From contig JAEYTA010000202.1 of NCBI GenBank assembly GCA_023434265.1, positions 1-64,000 on the forward strand: a DNA stretch of 64,000 nucleotides, written 5' to 3'. The notes beneath the pieces were generated by a model. It did no database searches. It was given only the letters and a program-made list of their open reading frames with translations, and was not told the origin of the DNA. Source of the stretch: Pseudomonadota bacterium (lineage in GTDB: Bacteria; Pseudomonadota; Alphaproteobacteria; Caulobacterales; Caulobacteraceae). Made by a program: the position numbers and the translations under genes. Positions 54,631-63,327 of this stretch are shown here, piece by piece (positions within the stretch are counted from its first letter, which is position 1; each line of letters opens with the position of its first letter).

Positions 54631-54941
54631 GCGAACCCGATCAGTTCCAGCTGAAGACGCCCGACAGCGTCTCCGCCGATCCCGAGGCGGTCGAGTTCGC
54701 GCGCATGTGGTGGTCGAAGGGCGAGCCGGTGATGTCGCTGAAGCCCGCCTTCAACGACCCGCGCCAGTTCGGCCAGATGCTGGCCATCGCCGCGAAGCAC
54801 ATGGCGCACGGCTACGCGGTGCGGCACGGTCATGACGAGAAGCAGGCCTACAACCGCATCCTCGCCGGCGTGTCGGACATGCTGAACAGCGGCGCCAAGG
54901 TGCAGACCGTGGTCGAGGACAGGACGGGGGAGACCCAATGA
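54627..54941 (+). CDS. DUF5076-family small protein within the PDH operon
   Basis: The 104-residue soluble protein contains [20 protein letters not shown] and [20 protein letters not shown], matching the short DUF5076 family found in alphaproteobacteria. No catalytic motif is visible. Its ATG overlaps the pdhB stop and its stop overlaps the pdhC start (both ATGA), so it is translated in step with E1 and E2. A role in PDH assembly, or stoichiometry, is plausible but unproven. Confidence 0.82.
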
Positions 54942-56221
54942 CCGACATCCTGATGCCGGCGCTGTCGCCGACCATGGAAGAGGGCGTCCTGGCCAAGTGG
55001 CACGTAAAGGCCGGCGACACGGTCAAGGCCGGCGACGTCATCGCCGAGATCGAGACCGACAAGGCGACCATGGAGGTCGAGGCCGTCGACGAGGGCGAGG
55101 TGGTCGAGATCCTCGTCGCCGAAGGAACCGAGGGGGTGAAAGTCAACACCCCGATCGCCCGGCTGAAAGGGGAGGGCGGCGCGGCCGCCCCGACTCCCAG
55201 GGCCGAAGCCGCCAGGCCTGCTGCCGAACCGGCGAAGGCGGAGCCCGCGAAGGCTGAAGCCGCTCCGGCCGCGAAGGCCGACGCGCCCAAGGCGCCGGCC
55301 GCCCCGGCCAAAGCCGACGGCGGGCGGCTGTTCGCCTCGCCGCTGGCCCGCCGTCTGGCCGCCCAGGCCGGGCTGGACCTGAACGCCATCAAGGGCACCG
55401 GCCCGCACGGCCGCATCGTCCGCCGCGACGTCGAGGCCGCCGGGAAGGGCGGAGCCGCGGCGCCGGCCGGCGCGGTCGCGGGCGGGGAGCCGCGCAAGGT
55501 CCAGAGCCTGGCCCAGATGGGCATCCCGGACGGCACCTACGACCTCGTGCCGCTGGACGGCATGCGCAAGGCCATCGCGCGGCGCATGACCGAGTCGTTC
55601 CGCGACGTGCCGCACTTCCCGCTGACCATCGACTGCGAGATCGACGGCCTGCTGGCGGCGCGGGCGAAGGTCAACGCGATGCTGGAGAAGGACGGGATCA
55701 AGGTCTCGGTCAACGACTTCGTCATCAAGGCCTCGGCCATGGCCCTGAAGGCCGTGCCGGAGGCCAACGCCAGCTATTCGCCGGAAGGCCTGGCCATGCA
55801 CCACAACGCCGACGTGGCCATGGCCGTGGCCATCGACGGCGGCCTGATCACCCCGATCATCCGCAAGGCCGAGACCAAGTCGCTGCGCGAGATCGCGACC
55901 GAGTCCAAGGACCTGGCCAGGCGCGCCCGCGACCGCAAGCTGAAGCCCGAGGAGTTCCAGGGCGGCACCTTCTCGGTCTCGAACCTGGGCATGTTCGGCA
56001 TCAAGTCGTTCGCCTCGATCATCAATGAGCCGCAGGGCGCGATCATGAGCGTCGGCGCGGGCGAGCAGCGGCCTGTCGCCAGGAACGGCCAGCTGGCCGT
56101 GGCGACGGTGATGAGCGTCACCCTGACCTGCGATCACCGCGTCGTCGACGGCGCCGTCGGCGCCCGCTTCCTGCAGGTCTTCAAGGCCATGATCGAAGAC
56201 CCGGTGACGATGCTGGCCTGA
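54938..56221 (+). CDS. pdhC: Pyruvate dehydrogenase E2 (dihydrolipoyl acetyltransferase)
   Basis: This 427-residue core enzyme of PDH transfers acetyl from lipoyl arms to CoA. It has one lipoyl domain (about 1-80, Lys in ETDKATMEV), an Ala/Pro/Lys linker (about 83-125), a peripheral-subunit-binding domain (about 128-165, [34 protein letters not shown]) and the catalytic domain ([20 protein letters not shown]). The active site is [17 protein letters not shown] near the C terminus. It overlaps the DUF5076 gene by 4 bp. Confidence 0.97.
   Translation: MTDILMPALSPTMEEGVLAKWHVKAGDTVKAGDVIAEIETDKATMEVEAVDEGEVVEILVAEGTEGVKVNTPIARLKGEGGAAAPTPRAEAARPAAEPAKAEPAKAEAAPAAKADAPKAPAAPAKADGGRLFASPLARRLAAQAGLDLNAIKGTGPHGRIVRRDVEAAGKGGAAAPAGAVAGGEPRKVQSLAQMGIPDGTYDLVPLDGMRKAIARRMTESFRDVPHFPLTIDCEIDGLLAARAKVNAMLEKDGIKVSVNDFVIKASAMALKAVPEANASYSPEGLAMHHNADVAMAVAIDGGLITPIIRKAETKSLREIATESKDLARRARDRKLKPEEFQGGTFSVSNLGMFGIKSFASIINEPQGAIMSVGAGEQRPVARNGQLAVATVMSVTLTCDHRVVDGAVGARFLQVFKAMIEDPVTMLA
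55040..55102 (+). repeat. 63-bp direct repeat, copy 2 (pdhC lipoyl domain)
   Basis: This stretch is base-for-base identical to 53350-53412 in pdhB. Recombination between copies would join pdhB's start to pdhC's body and delete E1-beta, so selection on both must be strong. Confidence 0.97.
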
Positions 56222-56244
56222 CGCGGCGCGAGCGGGGAGGGGGG

Positions 56245-57273
56245 ATGACGAGCGTGGGGGAGGCGCAGCCAGCCGGTCCGGCCTGTCTCGAGTGCGGCGA
56301 GGGCCTGGTCGGGCGCTTCTGCCACTCCTGCGGCGTGGACAACCAGCCGCCGCGCCTGCCGATGGGCGAACTGCTCGGCAACGCCGTGGCGGAGACCTTC
56401 AACCTCGAGGGACGAACCTTCCGCACGACCGACGCGATGCTGCGCCGGCCGGGGGAGCTGCTGGTCGCCTTCCGCGAGGGCCGGGGGCATCGCTACACCA
56501 CCCCGTTCAAGCTGTTCCTGATCGTCTCCGCCGCCTTCTTCGTCTTCCTGGTCTGGACCGACGTCGCCATCTACCAGTTCCTGCCGGTCCGCTCGGGCGA
56601 GGCCGCGATCCGCGCCGAACTGGTCCCGAACGGGGTCAGGCTGATCGGCGGCGCGCTGGAGGACGTCTTCCTGACGCCGCGAGCCGATGCGGCGACGGCG
56701 CAGGAGACCATCGCGGCGCTCGAGGCGGTTCGGCCCCGCGCCGACGCGACCCAGGCGCGGGCCATCGCCGACTTCATCCAGTACCAGCGCGCGTGGACCG
56801 ATCTCAATTCCACTCTCGAGACGTGGCTGCCGCGGCTGCTCTGGCTGCTCATGCCGATCTACGGCCTGATGCTGTGGCCGCTGTTCGGCGCCAATCGCCG
56901 TCCGCTGGTCGAGCATTTCGTCTTCGCCCTGTGGGCGCATTCGATGATCTTCATCCTGCTCATGCTGTTCGCGGCGCTGAACTGGATCGGGCTGAGGATC
57001 AGCTTCTGGCTGCTGGCCATTCCGTACCTGGCCTATTTCACCCTCGCGGCCCGGCGCTACTACGACACCTCGGCCTTCGGGGCGGCGTGGCGGGGAGCGG
57101 CCCACCTGCTGGCCTTCTTCCTGCTGGCCTGGGCCCCGATCGCGCTCGGGGTGGCCTGGGCCAGCGCCTGGGACGATCTGCCGGCCAGCTTCTGGGCCGC
57201 CGAGACGAGCGGAAGTCTCGACACCATGGATCGCTGGGTCCTGCCGCCCTCCGGAGGAGACGCCGCGCCATGA
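56245..57273 (+). CDS. Zinc-ribbon membrane protein, DUF3667-like (first copy)
   Basis: This 342-residue protein opens with a CxxC...CxxC ribbon (CLECGEGLVGRFCHSCG, about 14-30), then a cytoplasmic LRRPGELLVAFREGRGHRYTTPFKLFL block. About five membrane helices follow (about 91-110, 195-220, 235-257, 258-276, 290-312). The (R)RPG...R...RY..PFK.F pattern is characteristic of DUF3667-type proteins of unknown role. It lies 23 nt after pdhC and overlaps its paralogue by 4 bp. Confidence 0.82.
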   Translation: MTSVGEAQPAGPACLECGEGLVGRFCHSCGVDNQPPRLPMGELLGNAVAETFNLEGRTFRTTDAMLRRPGELLVAFREGRGHRYTTPFKLFLIVSAAFFVFLVWTDVAIYQFLPVRSGEAAIRAELVPNGVRLIGGALEDVFLTPRADAATAQETIAALEAVRPRADATQARAIADFIQYQRAWTDLNSTLETWLPRLLWLLMPIYGLMLWPLFGANRRPLVEHFVFALWAHSMIFILLMLFAALNWIGLRISFWLLAIPYLAYFTLAARRYYDTSAFGAAWRGAAHLLAFFLLAWAPIALGVAWASAWDDLPASFWAAETSGSLDTMDRWVLPPSGGDAAP

Positions 57274-58223
57274 CCGCGGCGGCGCCCGAAGGGCAGGATT
57301 GCGGACGGTGCGGAGTTCCACTGCAGGGACGCTGGTGTCACGACTGCGGCCACGACAGCCGGCCGCGGGCGCGCTCGGCCCGGGACCTGTTGGAGGACCT
57401 CCTCGACAACGTCTTCTCCTTCACCGCGGCCGTGCCGGCGACGGCGAAGGCGCTGCTGCTCCGCCCGTCGCTGATCCCGCGCGCCCAGATGGCCGGCGAC
57501 AGCCGCATCCTGTCGCCGATGAAGCTGTACCTGACCGCGTCGCTGGTCTTCTTCCTGTTTCTCGGCCTGTCCGGCGTGACCATCTTCCAGATTCACGTCG
57601 AGCGCACCGGAGAGCCCCACGTGGCCTTCGTCGGCGACAGCTACGAGGCGTCGGGCTTCCGGCTGGTCGACAACTGGTTGCGGCCGGCCAGCACCCATGA
57701 ACCCGATCCGGCGGTGATCGCGGCCTTCGACCGCGCGCTGGCGACACCCGAGGCGCGGGCCGACGAGGTCGGCTCGGCGTTGTTCCGCTGGGCCCGCGTC
57801 GCCGCCTTCGACCCGACGACGGTCAACGAGCGCATCGCGACCTGGGCCCCGCGCGCCCTGTGGCTGCTCATGCCGCTCCACGCCCTGCTGCTGTGGGGCC
57901 TTTACGCGCGCGGCCGCCTGCTGGTTGAACACCTGATCGTCGCCCTGTGGGCCCACGCGGTGCTGTTTCTGGCGCTGGTCGTCGGCGCGCTGTGGAACCT
58001 GACCGGGCTCGAGCGCGGTTTGGGCGTAGCCCTGCTGGTCTATCAGGCCTATCTGACGACCGGCCTGAAGGGCTTCTACGGCTCCTCGTGGCCATGGGCG
58101 TTAGCCAAGGCGCTCGTGCACACCCTGGCCTACATAGGCCTGATCTGGCTTCCCCTGACCGCGGGTTTCTTCCTGTGGCAGGGGCTGGAAATGCTACCTG
58201 CCGCGTACTGGCAACAGGATTGA
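57270..58223 (+). CDS. Zinc-ribbon membrane protein, DUF3667-like (second copy)
   Basis: This 317-residue paralogue of the preceding product has the ribbon CGRCGVPLQGRWCHDCG (about 11-27), then LLRPSLIPRAQMAGDSRI and SPMKLYLTASLVFFLFLGLS, with matching helices WLLMPLHALLLWGLYARG and LLVEHLIVALWAHAVLFLAL. The lumenal loop differs from the first copy. It starts within the stop of its paralogue and ends 3 nt before lpdA, so the pair is embedded in the PDH operon. Function unknown. Confidence 0.82.
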   Translation: MTAAAPEGQDCGRCGVPLQGRWCHDCGHDSRPRARSARDLLEDLLDNVFSFTAAVPATAKALLLRPSLIPRAQMAGDSRILSPMKLYLTASLVFFLFLGLSGVTIFQIHVERTGEPHVAFVGDSYEASGFRLVDNWLRPASTHEPDPAVIAAFDRALATPEARADEVGSALFRWARVAAFDPTTVNERIATWAPRALWLLMPLHALLLWGLYARGRLLVEHLIVALWAHAVLFLALVVGALWNLTGLERGLGVALLVYQAYLTTGLKGFYGSSWPWALAKALVHTLAYIGLIWLPLTAGFFLWQGLEMLPAAYWQQD

Positions 58224-58226
58224 GAC

Positions 58227-59630
58227 ATGGCTGAATTCGACCTCATCGTGATCGGCTCGGGCCCGGGCGGCTACGTCGCCGCCATCCGCGCCTCGCAACT
58301 CGGCCAGAAGGTCGCCATCGTGGAGCGGGAGAACCTCGGCGGCATCTGCCTGAACTGGGGCTGCATCCCGACCAAGGCGTTGCTCAAGTCGGGCGAGAAG
58401 TACGAGAGCCTGTCGCACCTGAAGGACTACGGCCTGTCCGCCGAGAAGGTCGGTTTCGACTTCGACGCCATCATCCAGCGCTCGCGCGGGGTCGCGGCCC
58501 AGATGAACAAGGGCGTGGCCTTCCTGATGAAGAAGCACAAGGTCGAGGTGATCGAGGGCTCGGCGAAGCTGGAGAAGGGCAGGGATGCGCCGAAGGTGGT
58601 GGTGGCCCTGAAGGCCGGCGGCTCGCGCACGGTCGAGGCCAGGGCGGTGATGCTGGCGGTCGGCGCGCGGGCCCGGGCCCTTCCCCAGATCGGGCTCGAG
58701 GCCGACGGCGACCGCATCTGGGCCTACCGCGAGGCCTTGGCGCCGAAGCGGCTGCCGAAGTCGTTCGTGGTCATCGGTTCAGGCGCCATCGGCCTGGAAT
58801 TCGCCAGCTTCTACCGCGCCTTGGGAGCGGACGTTACGGTCGTGGAAGCGGTCGACCGGATCATGCCGGTCGAGGACGAGGAGGTCTCCAAGGCGGCCCA
58901 GAAGGCGTTCGAGAAGCGCGGCATCAAGTTCCGGGTCGGGGCCAAGGTCACGAAGGTGTCGAAGGGCGGGCAGGGGGTGCAGATCGCCATCGAGGCCGGC
59001 GGCAGGGCCGAAACCCTCGAGGGCGAGGTGTGCATCTCGGCGGTCGGCATCGCCGCCAACACCGACGGCATCGGGCTGGAGGCCCTCGGCGTCGAGATGG
59101 ACCGGGGTCACATCAGGACGGGCGCGCACGGCGAGACCAACGTCAAGGGCCTGTACGCCATCGGCGACTGCGCCGGCGCGCCGTGGCTGGCGCACAAGGC
59201 CAGCCACGAAGGCATCCACGCCGCCGAGCACATCGCCGGCTTCAGGACGCCGAACATCAACTCGCCGATCGCCGGCTGCACCTACACCCAGCCGCAGGTG
59301 GCCTCGGTCGGGGTCACGGAGCAGGCGGCGAAGGCCGCGGGCCGCGAGATCAAGGTCGGCCGCTTCCCGTTCCGGGTGAATGGCAAGGCCGTGGCCGCCG
59401 GCGAGGTCGAGGGTTTCGTCAAGACCATCTTCGACGCGAAGACCGGCGCCCTCATCGGCGCCCACATGATCGGCGCGGAAGTCACGGAAATGATTCAGGG
59501 TTACGTCACCGCCATCACCATGGAGGCGACCGAGGAGGACATGCACGGCATCGTCTATCCGCACCCGACGATGAGCGAGGCCATGCACGAGGCGTCGCTC
59601 GACGCCTGGCAGCGGGTGCTGCACATCTGA
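58227..59630 (+). CDS. lpdA: Dihydrolipoamide dehydrogenase (E3)
   Basis: This 467-residue flavoprotein reoxidises dihydrolipoyl groups with NAD+. It has the FAD loop VIGSGPGGYVAAIRASQLG, redox disulfide C41/C46 in GGICLNWGCIPTKALL, the NAD loop VVIGSGAIGLEFASFY, the second FAD motif GLYAIGDCAGAPWLAHKAS, and the C-terminal catalytic His-Glu in YPHPTMSEAMHEA. It has no lipoyl domain of its own. It closes the pdh cluster after the two zinc-ribbon membrane proteins. Confidence 0.97.
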   Translation: MAEFDLIVIGSGPGGYVAAIRASQLGQKVAIVERENLGGICLNWGCIPTKALLKSGEKYESLSHLKDYGLSAEKVGFDFDAIIQRSRGVAAQMNKGVAFLMKKHKVEVIEGSAKLEKGRDAPKVVVALKAGGSRTVEARAVMLAVGARARALPQIGLEADGDRIWAYREALAPKRLPKSFVVIGSGAIGLEFASFYRALGADVTVVEAVDRIMPVEDEEVSKAAQKAFEKRGIKFRVGAKVTKVSKGGQGVQIAIEAGGRAETLEGEVCISAVGIAANTDGIGLEALGVEMDRGHIRTGAHGETNVKGLYAIGDCAGAPWLAHKASHEGIHAAEHIAGFRTPNINSPIAGCTYTQPQVASVGVTEQAAKAAGREIKVGRFPFRVNGKAVAAGEVEGFVKTIFDAKTGALIGAHMIGAEVTEMIQGYVTAITMEATEEDMHGIVYPHPTMSEAMHEASLDAWQRVLHI

Positions 59631-59637
59631 CGGGCGG

Positions 59638-59970
59638 TCAGCCCTTCGGCGAAGCCGTCACCGGGCGGGCGCTCTGGGTGTATTCGACCGCCGAGGGGAT
59701 CGAGCGCTCGCTGGCCTCGTAGATCACGCAGCGGCCACGGTAGTTGCGGCGGGCGCAGAGCTCCCACCCGCCGCGCTGCACGCGAATGGAGCGGATCGGC
59801 CACTGCAGGTCGAGATCGGGACGGGGGCCGGTCAGGGTGACGGACGGGCCGCGAAAGCCGATGTCGCGGTAGATGATGGCCAGCGGCTCGTCCGGCGGCG
59901 GCGCGCCCGCCGTCGTCGTCAGGGCCGCGGCAAGCACGGCCGCGAGCGGAAGGAGGAAGCATCGGTGCAT
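59638..59970 (-). CDS. Small secreted beta/gamma-crystallin-like protein
   Basis: The 110-residue precursor has a signal peptide (about 1-23, LLPLAAVLAAALTTTAGA), then a domain with IIYRDIGFRGPSVTLTGPRP and ELCARRNYRGRCVIYEASER. The FxG...W.L...FRGRC pattern is that of beta/gamma-crystallin-like or I36-type small secreted proteins. The two Cys in the last block could form a disulfide. It converges on lpdA with 7 bp between stops. The 126-bp region upstream (59971-60096) has an A+T-rich patch at about 60057-60077 but no clear promoter. Confidence 0.72.
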   Translation of the reverse strand: MHRCFLLPLAAVLAAALTTTAGAPPPDEPLAIIYRDIGFRGPSVTLTGPRPDLDLQWPIRSIRVQRGGWELCARRNYRGRCVIYEASERSIPSAVEYTQSARPVTASPKG

Positions 59971-60096
59971 GCGAAATCTCCCGGAGCGGGGGCTGGGATA
60001 CGCAACGGCCGATGATAGCGCAGCCGCCCCGTGCGGGCTATACCGCGAAGCGTCTAAGACATATTATGCGAAATCGTTGACCGGGCCCGGCGGGGC

Positions 60097-60966
60097 TCAG
60101 CGCTTCGGCGGCCGCTGCTGAAGGCGCGCCGCCAGGCTGGACGTGTCCCAGCGGGCGCCGCCCATGCTCTGGACCTCGGAATAAAACTGGTCGACCAGGG
60201 CGGTCACGGCCAGATGACTGCCATTGGCGCGCGCCTCGTCGAGAACGAGGCCGAGGTCCTTGCGCATCCAGTCGACGGCGAAGCCGAAGTCGAACTCGCC
60301 ACGGGCCATCGTCTTCCAGCGGTTGTCCATCTGCCAGGACTGGGCCGCGCCCTGGGAGACGGCCTCATAGACGGCGTCGGTGTCGAGTCCGGCCACCTGG
60401 GCGAAATGCACGGCCTCGGCCAGCCCCTGGACGACGCCGGCGATGCAGATCTGGTTGACCATCTTGGTCAGCTGGCCGGATCCGGCGGGCCCCATGTGCC
60501 GGATCGCCTTGGCGTAGGCGCGCAGCGCCGGCTCGGCGCGTTCCAGCGCCGCGGCGTCGCCGCCGGCCATGACGCTGAGCTGGCCTTTTTCGGCGCCGGC
60601 CTGTCCACCGGAGACGGGCGCATCGACGAAGGCGGCGCCCCGCTGCGCGGCCAGCGCCGCCATCTCGCGCGCCACCCTCGCCGAGGTGGTGGTGTGGTCG
60701 ACGACCACGGCTCCGCTGTCGAGATGCGGCAGGGCCTCCGTCGCCACCTGGCGGACATCGTCGTCGTCGCCGACGCAGAGGATGAACAGATCGGCGCCGG
60801 CCACGGCCTCGGCCACGGTCGAGGCGAAGCGGCCGCCGGAGGCCTCGGCCCAGGCCCGCGCCTTGTCCGGCGAGCGGTTGAAGCCGGCGACCTCGTGTCC
60901 CGCCCGCACCAGATGGCGGGCCATGGGCGCGCCCATGACGCCGAGCCCCGCGAAGCCGATCCTCAT
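60097..60966 (-). CDS. NAD(P)-dependent beta-hydroxyacid dehydrogenase (HIBADH family)
   Basis: This 289-residue protein has the Rossmann loop IGFAGLGVMGAPMARHLVRAG, shown in part, then FVDAPVSGGQAGAEKGQLSV with the substrate-binding SGG, and the catalytic lysine in GQLTKMVNQICIAG. LDEARANGSHLAVTALV is near the end. Family enzymes oxidise 3-hydroxyisobutyrate, tartronate semialdehyde or related acids; the substrate is not assigned. ATG 60966 overlaps the upstream flavin-reductase stop; a longer frame to 61293 is in the wrong gene. Confidence 0.9.
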   Translation of the reverse strand: MRIGFAGLGVMGAPMARHLVRAGHEVAGFNRSPDKARAWAEASGGRFASTVAEAVAGADLFILCVGDDDDVRQVATEALPHLDSGAVVVDHTTTSARVAREMAALAAQRGAAFVDAPVSGGQAGAEKGQLSVMAGGDAAALERAEPALRAYAKAIRHMGPAGSGQLTKMVNQICIAGVVQGLAEAVHFAQVAGLDTDAVYEAVSQGAAQSWQMDNRWKTMARGEFDFGFAVDWMRKDLGLVLDEARANGSHLAVTALVDQFYSEVQSMGGARWDTSSLAARLQQRPPKR

Positions 60967-61466
60967 CGTCCGTCCTCCAGTTGTCCGTAGCGGCCGCGCC
61001 AGAAGGTCAGGGCGTCGCCCTCCGCTGCCGAGAAGGCCTCGACGCGGCCGACGATGATCATGTGGTCGCCCATCTGGATGCGTTCGTGGGCGGCGCATTC
61101 GAAGCGGGCCAGCGCCTCCGGGAGGCACGGCGGCCCCTCCCCGCGACGTTCGAACTCGCCCTCGGCCAGCAGGGCCACGCCACGGGCGAAGCGCGCCGCC
61201 TTGGCCTGGTCCAGCGCCGGCAGGACGTGCACCGCGAACCGGTCGGCGGCGGCGAAGGCCGGCCACCGTTCGGAGCGCTCGTCGAGGCACCACAGGATCA
61301 GGCGCGGATCGAGCGACACCGAGGTGAAGGAGTTGACGGTCAGGCCCAGCGGCCCCTGCGCGCTGTCCGCCGTGACGACGCAGACGCCGGTGGCGAAGGC
61401 GCCGAGCGCCCGGCGGTAGGCCAGGGTTTCGGCGGACGGGTGCTCTGGCGGCGGTTCGAGGGTCAC
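60963..61466 (-). CDS. Flavin reductase-like (FMN-binding split barrel) protein
   Basis: The 167-residue protein contains the flavin reductase block YRRALGAFATGVCVVTADS, GLTVNSFTSVSLDPRLILWC and the C-terminal DHMIIVGRVEAF, as in HpaC/NTAB-type reductases. They reduce FMN or FAD with NAD(P)H, often for a partner monooxygenase, none of which is nearby. The start is GTG 61466. Its stop overlaps the start of the dehydrogenase gene by 4 bp. Confidence 0.9.
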   Translation of the reverse strand: MTLEPPPEHPSAETLAYRRALGAFATGVCVVTADSAQGPLGLTVNSFTSVSLDPRLILWCLDERSERWPAFAAADRFAVHVLPALDQAKAARFARGVALLAEGEFERRGEGPPCLPEALARFECAAHERIQMGDHMIIVGRVEAFSAAEGDALTFWRGRYGQLEDGR

Positions 61467-61577
61467 GCCCCCGACCTACGGTCCCCCGCCCGCCGGGGCA
61501 AGCCGGACATGGGAAACGTCGCCTTAACGCCTCGCCGTCCAGGATCGGGACAGTATCCGCGCGAAGGCCCCTGCCCC

Positions 61578-62480
61578 ATGTCCATGAGCGATCGGCCGAT
61601 CCTCATCAAGAAGGTCAAGAAGGTCGCAGGGCACGGCCATCACGGCGGTGCCTGGAAGGTGGCCTACGCCGACTTCGTGACGGCGATGATGGCCTTCTTC
61701 CTGCTGATGTGGCTGATCAACACGACCGATCCGGAGCAGAAGCGGGGCATCGCGGAGTATTTCGCGCCGGCCAGCGTGTCGGAGTCGACGTCCGGTTCCG
61801 GCGGCATCCTCGGCGGCACCTCGCTCGGCGACGACGGCTCCAAGGGCTCGGGCTCGATGTCCGTCATCACCCAGCTGGCCCCCGAGGCGCCGGAGGACGC
61901 GCCGCAGGAGGCCGGGCAGAACTCCAACCTCGCCGCCGCCAGCGAGGCCGAGCTGCGCGACGAGATCGCCCGGCGCGAAGCCGCCGACTTCGCCTCGGCC
62001 GCCGAATCGTTGCGCCAGGCGATGCAGTCGATGCCGGAACTGGCCGAGCTGTCGAAACAGCTGATCATCGACCAGACGCCCGAGGGACTGCGCATCCAGC
62101 TGGTCGACCAGGAAGGCCGGTCGATGTTCGAGACCAACTCGGCCCGGCCCAATCCGCGCGCCCAGCTGCTGCTGCGGGCCATCTCGCGGGTGATCAACCA
62201 GCTGCCGAACCGCATCTCCATCACCGGCCACACCTCGGCGGCGCCGGGGTCGAACCGGGCCAGCGGTCCGAACGACTGGAACCTGTCCTCGGCGCGGGCC
62301 AACGCCTCGCGGCTGGTCCTGCAGGGCGCGGGCGTCGATCCGGACCGGGTCTACCAGGTCTCGGGCAAGGCGGGGTCGGACCCGCTGTATCCGGACGACC
62401 CGACGCTGGCGGGCAACCGCCGGATCGCCATCGTGCTGCTGCGCGAGGCGCCGGTGCTGCCCACGGACACCAGCCTGTGA
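61578..62480 (+). CDS. motB: Flagellar motor stator protein MotB
   Basis: This 300-residue protein has a cytoplasmic basic N terminus (VKKVAGHGHHGGAW), a single membrane helix with the proton-carrying Asp in YADFVTAMMAFFLLMWL, a periplasmic plug/linker (about 50-150), and a C-terminal OmpA-like peptidoglycan-binding domain (ISITGHTSAAPG, NLSSARANASRLVL, AGNRRIAIVLL). The usual Asp of GHTD reads Ser here. MotA is not adjacent, as in Caulobacter where motA and motB are unlinked. GAAGG precedes ATG 61578. Confidence 0.93.
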   Translation: MSMSDRPILIKKVKKVAGHGHHGGAWKVAYADFVTAMMAFFLLMWLINTTDPEQKRGIAEYFAPASVSESTSGSGGILGGTSLGDDGSKGSGSMSVITQLAPEAPEDAPQEAGQNSNLAAASEAELRDEIARREAADFASAAESLRQAMQSMPELAELSKQLIIDQTPEGLRIQLVDQEGRSMFETNSARPNPRAQLLLRAISRVINQLPNRISITGHTSAAPGSNRASGPNDWNLSSARANASRLVLQGAGVDPDRVYQVSGKAGSDPLYPDDPTLAGNRRIAIVLLREAPVLPTDTSL

Positions 62481-62592
62481 GCCGCCGCCCGGCCAGCGAC
62501 GGTCGGGCTTGCGCGGCGGCGCGGCGCGGTTCCACATACGGATATGTGCAAGTCGCCGGATTTCGGGCGGAATTGGGTGGCGAGGTGAGGCC

Positions 62593-63327
62593 GTGACCCG
62601 CTTCGTCCCGCATCGCCAGCTGCGCTTCTACATGACCTCGGTCGCCCCCTGTCCCTACCTGCCCGGTCAGACGGAGCGGAAGGTGTTCGCCAACCTGCCC
62701 TTCTCCGACGGGGCGCACGTCAACGACGAGCTGACCCAGGCGGGGTTCCGGCGCAGCCAGAACATCGCCTACCGCCCCGCCTGCGAGGCCTGCGACGCCT
62801 GCGTGTCGGTGCGCATCCCGGTGGCCGGCTTCGGCTTTTCGCGCTCGCAGCGGCGGGTGCTGGCGCGCAACGAGGACCTGAGTCGCGACCTGGTCGAGGC
62901 GGAGGCGACGACCGAGCAGTTCGACCTGCTGCGCCGCTATCTGCTGGCCCGGCATCCGGGCGGGGGGATGAGCGGCATGGGCTGGCTCGACTATGTGGCC
63001 ATGGTCGAGGACACGGCAGTTCGGACCCACCTGATCGAGTACCGCATGCCCTCGCCCGACGGCGGGCCGGGCGACCTGGTCGGCGTGTGCCTGACCGACC
63101 TGCTCTCGGACGGGCTGTCGATGGTCTACAGCTTCTTCGACCCGACGCTGGAGGCGCGCAGCCCGGGGCGGTTCGCCATCCTCGACCACGTGCGGCAGGC
63201 CCAGGCGGTGGGGCTGCCCTATGTCTACCTCGGCTACTGGGTGCGGGGCTCCGAGAAGATGGACTACAAGGCCGCCTTCCGGCCGATGGAGCAGCTGACC
63301 CGGCTGGGCTGGGAGCCGCTGGTCTAG
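62593..63327 (+). CDS. bpt: Aspartate/glutamate leucyltransferase (Bpt), N-degron pathway
   Basis: The 244-residue protein belongs to the ATE-like leucyltransferase family, which adds Leu to proteins with N-terminal Asp or Glu, making them ClpS-ClpAP substrates. It carries CPYLPGQTERKVFANL, the Cys-rich block YRPACEACDACVSVRIPV, LVGVCLTDLLSDGLSMVYSF and LPYVYLGYWVRGSEKMDYKA. GTG 62593 is chosen because GAGGTGAGG lies just upstream; an extension to 62509 lacks homology. Its stop overlaps htpX by CTAG. Confidence 0.95.
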   Translation: MTRFVPHRQLRFYMTSVAPCPYLPGQTERKVFANLPFSDGAHVNDELTQAGFRRSQNIAYRPACEACDACVSVRIPVAGFGFSRSQRRVLARNEDLSRDLVEAEATTEQFDLLRRYLLARHPGGGMSGMGWLDYVAMVEDTAVRTHLIEYRMPSPDGGPGDLVGVCLTDLLSDGLSMVYSFFDPTLEARSPGRFAILDHVRQAQAVGLPYVYLGYWVRGSEKMDYKAAFRPMEQLTRLGWEPLV

